A DNA stretch of 64,000 nt from Gamsiella multidivaricata. Lineage: Eukaryota; Mortierellomycota; Mortierellomycetes; Mortierellales; Mortierellaceae. Of the stretch, positions 21,401 to 34,813 are shown one piece after another. The DNA is taken from assembly GCF_025024155.1 (NCBI RefSeq), contig NW_026251726.1, forward strand, positions 310,001 through 374,000, given 5' to 3'. The position numbers were made by a program, and so were the translations under genes. How positions within the stretch are numbered: the stretch's first letter is position 1; every line of letters starts with the position of its first letter. Under the pieces are notes generated by a model. That model was given only the letters and a program-made list of their open reading frames with translations. It was not told where the DNA came from and searched no databases.

Positions 21401-24400
21401 ATGAAGGTATACGCTTTTTTTCTTTTTTTTATCACTCCTCGATGGAATATAATAATGAAAAAACACGAAAGCGCAATACTCATACCTCTGCTCTTCTTCT
21501 CTCTCCTCTCCCTTCTTCTTCCTTGCCTTCACACCAATAGTTTGGAAAGCAGATCCAGTTCCAGCAGATCACAGAATGGCAGAACCATTACATGAGCTAC
21601 AAGGGTCTGAAAAAGATCATCAACTCGCTTATTCAGGAAAAGGCACAGACCTCAGTCACGATCGCAGCCTCACCTCCACCGGGATCTACACCCGTCCTTC
21701 CTGAGGATGAGTACTCAAAGTTCTTGCAATCCCAGAAGGCGGCCTTCTTCTTCAAACTGGAGCGTGAGCTGGAGAAGGTATACCACTTTGGCTTTTCTTT
21801 TTTTTTTTTTTTTTTTTTTTAATTCTCCTTACAGGGTGCGATAACCTGAACTAGAACCAAGACCATACTTTCAATTGACTCTAATGGTGGAAACATGTGT
21901 ATCGCTTTATTCTGTGCAGGTCAACACATTCTATCTGCAAAAGGAATCAGAACTCAAGGTCCGTCTGCGCTCGCTGATCGACAAGGAAAAGGTGATTCTA
22001 TCGCGTCAGGGACGGCCAGGCACCAGTTCGTCAATCAATTCTCTGAAGGAAGCCTTTCGGCAGTTTGAACAGGACCTCAACAAACTACAGGTATGGGTGG
22101 AAGGGGAAGTGCAACTTCTCCCCCTTCAGTTGTTTGCTCAGTTACTGTTCCTTAATTGCTGCTTATCCGAGACGAAGAAGGAGAATTAAAGAAAAAAGGC
22201 TCCTTCATTACGCCCCATCGCCCATTAGAAATTCGTCGAGACAAACGGAACAGGATTTCGAAAGATTCTCAAAAAGTGGGACAAGCGGTCAAAATCAAGC
22301 ACAAAGGAGCTTTACCTCTCTCGCCAGGTAGAGCTGCAGCCCTGTTTCAACCAGGATGCCATGGTCGAATTGGCCGACAATGCAGCGTATCACCTCCTCC
22401 AGCTTGAAAATATCCAGCAGGGCAACAGTCGGTCCTCCTCCGCTCCCTCCAGCCCAATCACAACCAAGCCCTCGCAGTCTTCTTCCGTCGGTGCGCTCTC
22501 TTCGCCAATGCAGCAACAGATGGATGAACTCGAGACCGATCTCTTCAACGCCCTCACCACCAACCAATCATCGCTTGTCCAGGAAATATTGGAACGCCGC
22601 CTTAGTACGCCCTCTGCCCTCCAGAACAACTCGGCCTCAGTAGAGTCCTCTGCTATCACCAATGCGAGCAACAACAATCAACTCGGACCGGAAAATGCGC
22701 GCGAGGTTGTCTCTCGGGTGTTCTGGCGATGCTGTTCAGAAGTAGGTGCCTCGGACACTGTCATTCAGCAGCTAGTCAAGACCGGACTGATCAACTTCAA
22801 ATTCGTGGACGACATCAGTGACAGGACTTGTCTTCATGAAGCTGCCATGGTTGGCAGGCTCTCGTTGCTCAAGTTGGCGTTAGATCACGGCGTCAGCCCT
22901 GAGTGCGCGGACGTCTATGGGAGGCGCCCTCTACACTACGTTTCCATGTATGGTCACGCAGATTGTGCAACCTACCTACTTTCAATGAACGCGTCTATGA
23001 GTGCGACGGATCACGACGGCTTCAGACCTCTGATCTACTCCATCATGAACGGGCATACAAAGTGCGTCGAAATATTCCTCGCCAATAATGCCGAGATCGA
23101 GGCTAGTCAGGATGGCGATCCAATCCCTCTCAGCCTCGCTTGCCACTACGGTCATGAAGACATTGCTATGATGCTTATCGGACGTGGAGCGAACGTGATT
23201 GCGTCCAATGCCGATGGCCTGGAGCCCCTGCATATCACCTGCCGAGAGGGACATACTCGCTTGGCCAAGACATTGACAACCCGCGGTGCGCGACTGGACC
23301 AGGAGGACAAGTATATGTGCTGGACGCCTTTGTTCTACGCTGCGAGCGAGGGACATGCGGATTGTGTGAAGATCTTATTGGAAGCTGGATGCAATGTCAA
23401 CGTCGTGGACGAGCTTGGCAAGACACCTATCTACTATGCTGCCAGCGAGGGACATGCAGATTGCGTGGAGCTGCTGATAGAAGCTGGAGGCAAGGTCGAG
23501 GGTAAGACGGCCCCTACCGAGGACACTGCGATGGACGCCCCAGCACCCTTGACGACAACCAGCATGATGGCGGCGACATCCACTCCTGCGACTGAATCTG
23601 CTCTCGGCGCAGCCTCCGGATCCTTGTCCAGCCCTAATATGGACGATCTTGACATGGACTTTATCCCATCACTTTCGCTGCCTCCGCCCATCATCCCATT
23701 CAGGATCTATGGACACAACTATCTGGACAAGAAGTACCAGATCAATCTTACGCTGGGTCATCCCAACTACCCAGATCATGCTTCGCCAGATAAGGCTGGA
23801 GCACGTCAGGCACCGGTTCATTTGTACGGCACAGCTCAGATTTCGTCTCTGAAACTCATTATCTCATCGCGCCCCGACAACGGAATGATTCCCCATAATG
23901 TCATTCTCCCCCTGGGCGACGACAGAGAGGTGTTTGGATTCCAGGTTGATTCACTGGAGCACTTTACAGTGGAATTCGATATCTTCCCCACATTTGGATC
24001 CAAGGCGATTGGTCGTGCGGTTGCGTTGCCAAGTGTTTTCTCGTCTTTGGAATCGTCCATGGGCAAGGGAGTGCTGCCCTTGTTTGATGCACATTTGAAG
24101 GTCGTTGGAGAGCTGGCTTTCGAATATTCGGTTATCAGGCCGTTCCAGGGAGTGCGGCTGGAGGTCGGTGGTCGTGTGGAGACTTACTGGAAATCGACCA
24201 ACAGTATCGACTCGAGCATCTCTGCGGCCACGACACCAGTGGTGGGCACGCCTTCGGTTATGCCCGTCAGCATGTCGACCTCTGGTAGTGCACTGCCTCA
24301 TTCGTCGTCGCAGTCGTTGCTGGTTGGCAATATGATTCCGTCGTTTATCACGGCCTCTTCACTTTCAGGAGAATACATCCAGCTGTCGATCCAGATGACT

Positions 24401-25976
24401 CGGGATTGGGTTCCGGTTGTGTTTGCGAGCTGGTATCTGCCTGTAGAGGGATTCGACTTGGCGGTCTCGGATGTTACATTCAGTCAGTTCAAGAAGTTTG
24501 GCGAGTTGATCCATCAGAGGGCTGCTTCTAACGAGGACTTTGAGGCCGCAACAACTCGCATGGCCAACAGCTGGAGAAGTGGCGAGTGGAGGCGCAAGAT
24601 TTATGAGCGTTGGATGAGTCTGGAGCAAGTCTTGAAGGTACGGATGGACCTAGTACCGATGAAGAATGAGTGTGCGTTGACTGAGGGGATACCAGGATTC
24701 GACTGCTGACTATCCAACCTTTTTTTTTTTTTTCCTATTTGCAACACCGTAGATCCTGCCAAAGCACATTGGAGTTAATTTGGAGCTGAAATACCCTACC
24801 CTGTCTGAGAGGACGCACTACAGACTGACGAACTGTGTGGAGGTGAACAAGTTTGTGGACACGATCCTGCAGTCGGTCTACGACTCCTCCTCAGTGACTC
24901 ATCACCGCAGCTTCATGTTCTCGTCGTTTAATCCAGTCATTTGCTCCGCCATGAACTGGAAACAGCCTAATTGTAAGGAACCTTTGCTGGACCGTTGTCA
25001 GCGCATGATTGTGTGTGTGTGTGTGTGTGTGTGTCGTTTTTGAGGCGACCAAAGTGTTTCTAATCTGTCCTTGTTCGCTTTCCGCCCTAGATGCTGTGTT
25101 CTTCAGCACGAACTGTGGTTATAACAAGAACAGGAAAAGACCCACGCGTGCGATCGAGGAAAACCTGCAGGGACTGAAGCGCAAGGAACCCATCGACCCA
25201 GAATCGCTTCCCTCACCCAAGCATGGATCGGCCGCGCCATTGTTGCCCAGCATTGCCTCTGCAGTGGGCGCATCACCTAGCTCTACATCCTCATCTGTGA
25301 GCAAGGTTGACTCACCTTTGCTCCCAAGATCTACAACCCCTGCAGCAATCCCTACCGCCTCTACCAGTGATACAGAGTTTCATGAGGACGATAAGAGATG
25401 CACATCGATCAAGGAGGCTGTCAAATTCGCAAGGAGTAATAACCTGCTGGGTGTCATTTGTGAGGCTACGCCTTTGGTACGTGTTCCCTATTTTGCTGGA
25501 CGAGAATCAATTCCATATAGTGAGTGCACCATTTCTAACGCCTTTTTTTTTTTTTTTCTTTCTCTCCTTTCATTTGCATTTTATAGATTCAAGTTCCAAG
25601 TCTTATTACTCATATCAAGGAATCTGGACTGATCCTCTCGAGTTTCGGCCCAGGAAATAAGGACCCGGCGCTGGTCCAAATTCAGAAGAACCATGGTGTG
25701 GATGCATTTATGATCATGGAGGGTAGCCATTTAGAGGCCAACACCTCAACCTCGACACCTGCGTCGTCTTGGCCGCCAACGACCTCCTCCAGTACTGGAT
25801 TAGGGTTAGGATTGGAATTGGGATTGGGCATGGGTTCTTCGAGGACTTTGGTTGGAACTGGAGTTGCTGCTGCTGCTGCTGGATCGGCATTGTACATAGG
25901 ATCGAGTATACCCGATGTGGAGGAGGGTGTGCTGAGGTATCAGAATGGGGTGGATTCGGGGCCATTTAGCATCTAA
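21401..25976 (+). CDS. PHO81/NUC-2-type SPX-ankyrin-GDPD-like phosphate regulator (1,272 aa)
   Basis: Seven exons: 21401-21406, 21541-21777, 21920-22090, 22229-24637, 24753-24972, 25091-25476 and 25587-25976. Exon 1 codes only Met-Lys. The SPX domain (MKFGKQIQ, then YKGLKK and FRKILKKWDKR) binds inositol pyrophosphates. About seven ankyrin repeats span residues 327-560. The C-terminal part follows the GDPD fold (TRDWVPVVFASWYL, INLELKYP-like strand, FSSFNP). The catalytic residues are missing: the expected His-Arg at the first strand, the Glu-x-Asp and the His-Asp pair are replaced (IQLSIQ, FAS). That is the pattern of Pho81/NUC-2, the CDK inhibitor that switches the PHO pathway, rather than of active Gde1. 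Introns contain T23 and (GT)12 tracts. Confidence 0.9.
25011..25034 (+). repeat. (GT)12 microsatellite in PHO81 intron 5
   Basis: A dinucleotide run in the intron 24973-25090 between the fifth and sixth coding exons. Confidence 0.95.
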
Positions 25977-26029
25977 AAACAAAACAAAAAACTAACTAAC
26001 TAAACTAACTAACTACTAGTCATTCTAAT

Positions 26030-26051
26030 AAAAAAAAAAAAAAAAAAAAAA
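26030..26051. repeat. A22 homopolymer after PHO81
   Basis: A run of 22 A, 54 bp after the PHO81 stop, merging with an AATAAA at 26027-26032 that could serve as the polyadenylation signal. Confidence 0.85.
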
Positions 26052-26222
26052 GTGCTGTGCTGTGCTGTTTGAATTGAGAAAAGTCATGATAAAAAAAATG
26101 CGTTCAAAGTTCAATGGAGCTGATGGAAAGCCACTTTCTTTGACCACAGTTGAAGTGACTGGGGAGACAGACAAACATGTGTTCGTTCTAAACTACTCCT
26201 CCCCTCCCACCGACAGCGACCA

Positions 26223-26528
26223 ATGAACCCCCACGGACAGACTTCAACCATGTCGACAGAAGAGAATCAGATGCGACAAGAGGAGGTCATTCCTCTGATC
26301 GTCAGGTAACCTTCCATTCCACTCCTTGCTGATGAATGTTCTGGCTTTTGGACTGTCAGTGCTCTACTTCACTGACATGGACATTAACACTGGCACTTTT
26401 CTTTCTTTGCTCCTAGCCAACTTGCAGAATACGGATACGCTCAGGTAAATTAGATCTCCATGAAGGAACTCTTTGCGAGAGAGGGAACTGCTAACGAAGA
26501 AACCACAAGACTTACTCAGCATTCGGAC

Positions 26529-26565
<37 letters not shown>

Positions 26566-28509
26566 CGCAGCTGGCGCAAGTAGTGGCAGAGCAGACGCAT
26601 ACGACCGTATCGATCAAGCCTAGTTCGCGACTCAGCGAGATGCTCTTTATCGCAAGAGGTATATATTTCGTCGGATCCGGAGACGAGCGCAGGAGAAAAG
26701 AAGGAAAGGAAGCAGACATCGTGGGGCTACATCGCGTCAAGCAGACACTCACTGCCAATTTTTTTTTTTTTAAAAAAACTCTGTCCTGCTATCACAAACA
26801 CTTAGAGGAATCTGTGGAGATTGAACCGACGGATCAATCAAAGATCAAATCCTCTGCATCCTCGGGCGCAGGAGCAATGGGCGAGGACGACGACGATGAT
26901 GACGATGACATGGAGGCCGGCACGAAGCTGACGCGACTCAATCTGGATATGGACCCAAAGATCACACCGGGACCGGCACCGAATCTGAGCACGGTCTGTA
27001 CGACGACACATAAGGAGGCGGTGACATGCTCGACGTTTAGTAAAGACGGACGGTATGCGGCCTCGGGATCTGCAGATGCGTCGCTCAAGATCGTGGACGT
27101 GAATAAAATGAAGCTAGTCAATGATGATGTCCACCCAGTGATTCGAACGCTCTATGATCACGTCTCTGTAAGGAACCTCCTCCCCCTCCCCCCCTTCCTC
27201 CCACATGTCAAAACAACCCTTGCAAGAAATGACATGGAAGACCCTTGAATATTCCCAACTTCCTTGCTTATGTTGGTGTGCAGTTGGAGGACTTTGATGA
27301 GAAAGGAACCTGCGGAACAAATTATCTGGGAATGAAAAGATTGAAAGAAAAAAAAAACCCCCCTCCCCACCCCTCCCATTAACAGGGATCGCTATTTCTT
27401 TTGCCTGTCCCTCCCCCGCGTAGCCGGTCACGGACGTTGACTTTCATCCCAACGGTCTTGTCCTTGCAGCCAGTTCTGATACAGTCGTCAAGCTGTACGA
27501 TCTCTCACGGCCCTCCGTGAAACGATCCTTCCGGTACCTTCAGGTAAAAAAAAAAAAAAAATTGTCTAATCCTCTCTATCCACAACAAAACGCCCCGATG
27601 CCATCCCTTCTCATAACAACGCCAAAACACTTTTTCAAAAATAGGATTCACATCCCATCAATTCTGTATCTTTCCACCCCTCCGGCGACTTTCTGCTCGT
27701 CGGCTCTGAAGCTGAAACCGTCCGGATTTTTGATGTCAAGACCCTTCAATGCTTCACCCCTCGCGCCTTCTCCGGTCCAACCACGACCTCCTCATCCTCT
27801 GTCGACACCCCATCTCAACAACAACAGCAACAGGGCCCCCACCGCGGTGGTATCAACCATATCGAATACGCCCCCACGGGCTCGGTCTTCATCACGGCCT
27901 CCCAGGACGGCTCCATCAAGGTCTGGGACGCGATCTCGGGCAAGGTTGTTCGGACCATCGAGAATGCGCACGCGGGTAAAGGTGTGACGACGGCCACGAT
28001 CTCCAAAAACGGGAAATATATTCTTTCGGGTGGTTATGACTCGGTCAGCAAGTTATGGGACCTGGGATCGGGCAAGATGATCCATGGATATCAGGGTGCT
28101 GCCCAGCAGGTAAAAGAATGATTAATTTCTCTTGTGGTACTCATTCATTTTCTCGGTGGTATATTTACCGTCTTAAAAGCAAACTACTGAACCACACTGG
28201 TTTTTATTTTTTTATTCTTCTTGTCGTTGTTATTGTTGCTTATATTCGATATCCAAATAGAACGAGAAGCAATCGACCGTGTTCTCGTATAATGAAGATT
28301 TTGTCTTCAGTTCGGATGAATCCAACAACACGATCGTCTGCTGGGACTCCCGCACCGCAACCCTCCTGAAGCGCTACACAGGTCATCAGGCCCTGATCCG
28401 CTCCATTTCTGCTTCGCCCGTCGAGAACGCCCTTGTTAGCTGTGGTGACGATAACCGTCTCCGCTTCTGGTGCACTCCCTCAGCCCTCGCTGCATCTCGT
28501 GCTCCATAG
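26223..28509 (+). CDS. cleavage stimulation factor subunit 1 (CstF50), WD40 protein (464 aa)
   Basis: Exons 26223-26305, 26417-26444, 26571-26658, 26806-27167, 27424-27543, 27645-28109 and 28261-28509. The N-terminal dimerisation helices (VIPLIVSQLAEYGYAQLAQ...LSEMLFIAR) and the later WD40 repeats with WD/FD ends (KIVDV, VKLYDL, VRIFDV, IKVWDA, SKLWDL, IVCWDS, LRFWC) give a seven-blade propeller of CstF50 order. CstF binds the G/U-rich element downstream of the poly(A) site and promotes 3' end cleavage. Two in-frame ATGs are possible: 26223 (used) and 26250, which has the better context; the second gives 455 residues. An aspartate-rich linker (eight Asp in a row) precedes the propeller. Intron 2 contains T36 directly before the CGCAG acceptor. 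Confidence 0.88.
26530..26565 (+). repeat. T36 tract at the 3' splice site of CSTF1 intron 2
   Basis: Thirty-six T directly precede CGCAG, the acceptor of exon 3. It is an extreme version of a polypyrimidine tract. Confidence 0.95.
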
Positions 28510-28686
28510 CCATTCAGCATTACTTTATGTCATCAAAATAAAGGATACTTTTACTAATACTAGATACATGTTTTTGTTTGTCTATCGCTCCTATGCTACA
28601 TCCATTTATACACACACAAACACGCCTTCAGCGCGCGTCTAAATAGTCGTTGTCTCCAAAGGCTTCTCCTCGGTCGTGGACGCAAA

Positions 28687-31600
28687 CTATGGCTCGTCCG
28701 AGGCACTGGGGGAAGATACCGACGAGAATGGCGCCAAGGCGCGACGAGCTGTAAAGATGCGAAGAGCCAGATGAAGACAGCTCATATCGACCGCAACAAC
28801 CTCCCACGCGAACTCGATGCCGTACATCAACTGTATACCCTTGACAATCCTCTGCGCAATGGGCTCGTTGATCATAATGAACCGCTCGTCAACTGTGCAA
28901 GGCATGGTCTCCTCGTCCGAGTTGAAGCAGCGTTGGACATATGGCAAGAGCGACTGACCGATCGCAGAAACAGTGTGCTCTTTATCCTCCTGATAGTTCT
29001 CCACTATAACACCAGCAACAACAACAAAATGTTAATAAAAATAAATGTTCACGAAAGAGACGTCAGCCTCATGCTGAATCAAATATATATACTTTAGACA
29101 CTTACATTTGATAGCAAATGGAGTCGTGTAGGCCATGACATTATACCGTCCATGGTGGTGGTATCTGAACTCAAACGTGCCCTGGAACCAAGGCAGCTTG
29201 TCGCCCACAAAGACAACACGACCACGGCACAGTTCCTTCTCCCCGATCCAGGCTACCTCTTCTTCCATGACCTCACCATCGCCCTTGCCAGCGTGGTTCT
29301 CAACACCCTCCTCAGCCTCACCAAGACCAAGATCACGGCCGACAAAGAGATAGCGACCCTTGGAGGCAACTGTCGTGACCTTCTTGGAGTTGTTGTTCGA
29401 GACCTTGTAGATTCCAATCCAATCCTTGGTACCGTGGTTCAAAGGAGCGGTCCACTCAACAGTGAGCTTCTGACCAAGTTTGTAGGTGGGAATGCCATCG
29501 GCATTTGACGTCGGCTCAGTATCACTGAGTACTTTGACAGAGTACTCTGACATATCGTAGACACCCATATCGTCCCATGTACGGCTATAACGTTCAAAGA
29601 AGGAAGGCGAGCTATGAGTTTGGGCATATTGCATCAGAACAAGAAAAATCGATCGAGCCAGCAGTAACTGAACTTACGCGACAATCAGCTTGTCTCTCGA
29701 GCTCTCGAGGAGAGCCTTTGAGCTGGAAACCATTTCCTGGATGCGAGGAGCCACGCTCTGAACCAGCCCATTCAAATCACCGCGCGTGCCCTCGACGATC
29801 TCCTGGGCCTTCTCGGAAACAACACGAGTCCTTTGGAGCACATCCTTGATCTCAGGGGTCTCCTCTAGCTTCTCGCGGATCTTGGAAACCTCATCCTTCA
29901 TCTTCTTGGGAAAGATCTGGGCAGCCTTGACCGTTTTGACCACACCGGCATCCTTGCGGATCTTGTCGCCATAGATCTTGCGCATGTGAGGGGACTCGAC
30001 ATAGTGCAAGAACAAGAAGTTCGACACCTGCGAGAACATGGCGAGAATAAAAATTGACCAGCTGTTGCAGATCAATGTCATACCCCAGAATGCAGCATGA
30101 CCCATGACCTTCTCCGGGTTATTCACAAATCTGGAGGCATACACAAGAATATATTCAGTATGGTTAAACGAGTGTGATAATGTCAAAATGCCGCCAATAC
30201 ACACATTTTCACCAATATCTTACCTGTAAATACCCGTGTAGAAGAGCCCGCTGGAAGAGTCCTCCATAAAGAAGTCGCCATAGAACCAGCCAAAGTCACC
30301 CAGGACTTCGAAGACAGAGACAGAGGCCCAAATATGGAGGGCGATCAACGCAAGACCGAGAACATGGCGAAGGAGAACTGTGCCATAGGTCCAGTTATCA
30401 GGGATCGAGTACATCTTGAAGGCGGCCAAGAAAAAGGTAGCATATGTCATGGAATTAGAAAGGTTGAAGATGCTCTTCCAGCTCTGGAAAGCGTCCTGAA
30501 CAGTGCCACCGTGCTTGATGAAGTGCTTCGTGTAGAACTTGTTATCGCTCTGCTGCTTGAGGACAGCACCAAGAGCATAAGAATGGAAAATGCGCCAAAC
30601 TAGAGCCTGAATGACCATCATGAACGTCAAGAATCGAGAGCCAGTGTTGGAGACCAACAGAGGAACGATGGTTGCGTAAAAGATAATCAGCGCTACAAAG
30701 ATATCGTTCGAGCGGTAGATGTCGAAATTCTTAAACACGATCAAGTCGCGTCTGAAATAGGTGTTGTACATGTCCTTAGAACCGCATGGAACCAAGGTAG
30801 CTACTTGGTCAATGGGAGCAACAGGGTCAGTCGGTTTCGAAGCAACAGACGCGGTCGCGCTAGCCGTGGAAGCGATGTTTGACTCGCTCGAGACAGGGAC
30901 GCGCTTCTTGACAACCTGAGGGGGATTATACGTCTTGTCAATATCTAAATACGCAAATGGACATGGATTAATAATCTTTGTTAAGATAATCGCGTCGAGT
31001 ACTTGGCAGTCGGTCAACACGCGAATAAATAGCACTTACGGGGATTCTCAACCATGGTCAGGAAGACAAACTGTGCGGCGTGAGCAAAGAGTGAAACAAA
31101 AAGGACCATGTACGAGGCCATCATGAGCGAGATGCCGTAGTAACCCGCGTATCCGACAGAGTACATGGGATGGGGTGCCATCTCAAAGACTCCGTCAAAG
31201 GTCAAGGACTGCTCAATGAGGAAGAAAAAGTCGCCCCAGTCTATGAGGAAGAGAAGGAGTTTGAATCGGAATCCATAAAGTGTGGGGTTAGGAAACACAT
31301 GAATGTGAGCGCGAGAAAATACAGGTTTTCTCGAGCCTTTGCATTGAAGGACAGCCCCAAAAACATAGCTTCTTAGAGTAAACTTACACCACGCAAAGTC
31401 CTTGACAACACGGTGCGCATCCAGCTTGACCCAGATGTTAAAGAACACAAGGATAAATCCTCCGATCCATCGCAGCAGATGGCTGAAAAAGCCCGATCCG
31501 GTGGGGAATGTGAGCCAGGACAGCGCAAAGCAGACGTAGGTCGTAAAGTCGTTCATCAAGATCAAATCCACCAGCTGACGGTACAGCAACCACGTATTGA

Positions 31601-32401
31601 ACTCGATCGGGACAGCCTAAACGATCAATAAAGCAAAGAAATGTCAATGTTAGGCGAAGATGCCTCAAACCAAACAAACCATTGGTGCTTCTTGACAGTT
31701 GGTCTACTTGCATCAAAGTCATAGTCCTTGTCCATCTTGCAGCTGAGCTCCTGTTTGAGCCATGTATACCAGCCTCCACCACGCTTTTTGTCAAAGATAC
31801 CCTTCTCGCGAGCCCAGGCGACCAGGCCGCGGCGCTCACTCTGCAACTTCAAGAGGTAGCCCAGACCAGCATTGTAGCCTGCTCTCCAGAAGATGAAGAG
31901 AACGAGGAAGAGCCAGCGTTTGATGTATGTGGGAAGAGTGAAGAACATGAGGATCTGGACGCCCATCACAGCCAGTGTGATGAGGTCAAAGGCTGACTTT
32001 TTCTTTCCCATGTCGAAAATCTCGCTCAGCATATCCTTGGTGAGAGGGACTCGGAAAACTGCAGACGATCAAGAAAAGCAAGACGAAGAAAAGGGCATCA
32101 GAAATGCCATGTCGCAGGGGATCAAAAGCGAAGCAATTTACCAATAAAGAAACACGATAGACGTACTGGTGCCGTTGGGGGTCTTGCCAAACGCGGTCTC
32201 CTCTTGTTCCTTGGCGAGGCTCTGCTTCTGGCTGTCGGTCAGAGAGTGGCCTGAGGACGATGACTCTGTGGAATCTCTCTTGTGGATCTCATGAGCGTCA
32301 AGAGCGTCAGTGGCGGCGGAATGCAGCTTGTTGGATGAGGACACGCCACTGATCGAGGATTCGGTCGATGCGGCCTTCCTGTTGCGGAGCTCTGAATCCA
32401 T
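28687..32401 (-). CDS. CHO2: phosphatidylethanolamine N-methyltransferase CHO2 (993 aa)
   Basis: Eight exons: 32167-32401, 31712-32058, 31388-31616, 31040-31240, 30224-30944, 29678-30130, 29106-29584 and 28687-29003. The product has many membrane segments. It has two methyltransferase-type membrane domains, the first with the family motif [13 protein letters not shown] and the sequence [15 protein letters not shown] coiled region follows, then a C-terminal beta-sandwich ([16 protein letters not shown]). CHO2 catalyses the first methylation of PE to monomethyl-PE with S-adenosylmethionine in the ER, on the way to phosphatidylcholine. Length fits filamentous fungal CHO2. Intron 2 appears to use a GC donor (GAT|GCAAGT), because only this choice joins KDYDFD to AVPIEFNTW without a doubtful GTTTGG donor. 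It converges with CSTF1, 177 bp apart. Confidence 0.92.
31617..31711 (-). other. GC-AG intron in CHO2
   Basis: The donor reads GAT|GCAAGTAG and the acceptor GTTTAG|GCT. Phase 0 on both sides. GCAAGT is the standard strong form of a GC donor. The alternative GT donors in phase (GTTTGG, GTCAAG) are weak and insert up to 12 residues at a place where the family is compact. Confidence 0.65.
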
Positions 32402-34322
32402 GGCTGCTTCTCGCTAGTGATCTCGGTTTTTTGTTTTCTCTGTAGGCCTTGCTTGACTCGTTATTGCGGAGACAGGAAGACAAGAAGAGGAAGGCCGAGG
32501 TGAATGAACAAAGGAAAAGAGGAACAAAGGGGGGATCAAAAGGTGGGATGGAGAAGGATCCAAAAAATAAGTAAATAAGAGTGGATGGTCCAGTGTCTAC
32601 CGCAAACAGATGCTCGTGCGTGTTATGGCCCTCGTGCGCGTGCTTCTGCTCGTGCTTGTCTGTCCTCCGGGTCAACCCAATAAAAGGAAGCCAATGGAAC
32701 GAATTCTCGTGGAGAGTTCACCTTCCCCCAAAGGAAAAGGGACTTCGCCTTCTTGTCCCTCGACAAGGACGCGGTCCCTTCCACGTCAACTGCATCTTCC
32801 CTTAATTGCCATCCGTAGTCAATACCGACATAAGAGTACCACTGCACCTTCGGTAATTTGCCCATGGTCACCCTCAATCGTCCCTCCACCTGCGCATACC
32901 TGTAGTCGCGTGTCGGATAAAAGAGCCAAAAAAAAAATACTTAGGCACATGAAGGCAGCTAAAGGGACCGCGTATGAGCATATCGCAGTGAACACGACCG
33001 TTGCATTTTTCAGGAACGATCGTATTTGGCCATCATTGATTGGCTGGACACCACACTTATTCCATTACACGGTCCTCTTTCTCTGCCTCTGTCTCGCCAA
33101 GTACCGAGGACCAAGTACAGAAACCTTATTCTTCTCACCCCAACAAACAGCCTACATCTGGTTATCGCGTCATGGGTCCTAGCTTATGTTTAGTCGCGTC
33201 CTCATGTGTACAACCGCGTCGTGTGCGTAGACGATCTTCCTAGAAAAAAAAAATAATAAAAAAATACTCTATGAATCTAGTCGCGTTGTACATGTATGTA
33301 AATCATCAGAAAATGTTGGATATGTGGTCTATGTCCCACCTTATGGATTCTACTGCAACTAGACTAGGACAAGGCGATTGTGCTCTCACGAGCCGTTGCC
33401 ACCAATATTTATTAACGTCTACGGCTCGCTTGTGTGTTATTAATCGTGATGTATCCTTGATCCCAGGATATAACACGCCGTGTAAATGAACTTCTTCCAG
33501 AAGCCTTGAAAGGGCGAGACTCTCTCTTCGACGCAAGCGGGATTCAGCTCTTAGCAGAGCCATATGCTACGACCATTCTTTCCAGCTCATTTGGGGATAA
33601 CGTAATAACAGTTGTATGGCGCTTTCTTTAGTCCAAACGAAGACTTTCATCGTCAGCTATAGTAAGCACGTCTGTCGACAACTACGATGGAAAGTTATTA
33701 GAACAATGGTTTTCCTTGTTTTTTGTTTTTTGAATGAGCGAGCGGGCATTCATCGTCGCGTTGAACTATACTTCTGCTAACATGTGGACAAGGCATGTTC
33801 GTTTATGTTACTCATCTTACATAGCATCTCTTGATTCTAATAAATAACTGAAGCTGTACCCAGCGAAAAGCCACCCTTCATGTATGCCGGGTAAGGGCCA
33901 TAATAACTACGTTTGCCTCCAGATGAGGATACCTATGGTACGTTACACTTCATTTAGGCAGCTTTGCGCAATTTATGTTTCAAGACTAATAATACCGCAC
34001 GCAAGCAACTCTCGCTGGCATATTTATTCGTAGGAATCTTGGTGTGTATCTGACTTAACAAGCGCCTGTGAAGTGCTCAGAGTGATCTGCGGGCGGCATG
34101 TAGTTTATGAGTGGACAATGTACCCAGGACACGGGCACGTAGGGTGATTACATAGATATAGCTATGTCGATCGCCTCATGACTTGTTTGACAGGCGAAGC
34201 TGTGCCCCACGGAAGCAATCGACGTGATTGCCCGGTCCTCAGCGCGTATAACGAACTTCGGAAAAATAGCCTGGATAGAATAATGGCAAGTGAATAAAGA
34301 GCCCCTGAAACCCAGCACGACC
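32402..34322. other. CHO2 upstream region and gene-poor stretch
   Basis: The CHO2 leader and promoter lie in the first few hundred bases. The rest to about 34.3 kb holds only short frames with no recognised family, splice pattern or promoter. Confidence 0.4.
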
Positions 34323-34778
34323 ATGGCTGAAACCGAGGAACATGATGAGCAAGAGAAGGCTGTAAAGCGGTGGCGGAAGACGACCGCTGCCAAGCGATGG
34401 AGACTGCCCAGACTCTAGCAACCTAACGTTGTTATAACTCTAGGCTTCACGTTCTTAATCAGCACAGCCACGGCCACCACCACACTAGGTGCTGGTTAAT
34501 ATTCAGACAGCTCTCCGGCGGATGCGTACGCGACTCTACGAATTGCCAACATAAATCTGCGAGAGGACAAGGGAATATTATCCCGAGAGATGATGCTTCA
34601 ACGACTTGGACAGAGACAATACTATTGGAGAAAGCCACTGCTCCTGTAGAAAAGGTAATGGAAACCGATGAAACTGGCGCAACGACCCAAATCAAGGCCC
34701 ATATCGGGAACATCGCATTGACCTGGGGTCGCAGGAACAGGCGCCACGACAAGAGACCAACCAACCGTATGATATTTT

Positions 34779-34813
<35 letters not shown>

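Noticed and set aside
21401..25976. Gde1 (active glycerophosphodiesterase) identity
   Set aside because: Catalytic residues of the GDPD domain are missing.
34640..34810. Retroposed cDNA with a poly(A) tail (A31)
   Set aside because: Similar homopolymers occur inside introns throughout the window, and no target-site duplication was seen.
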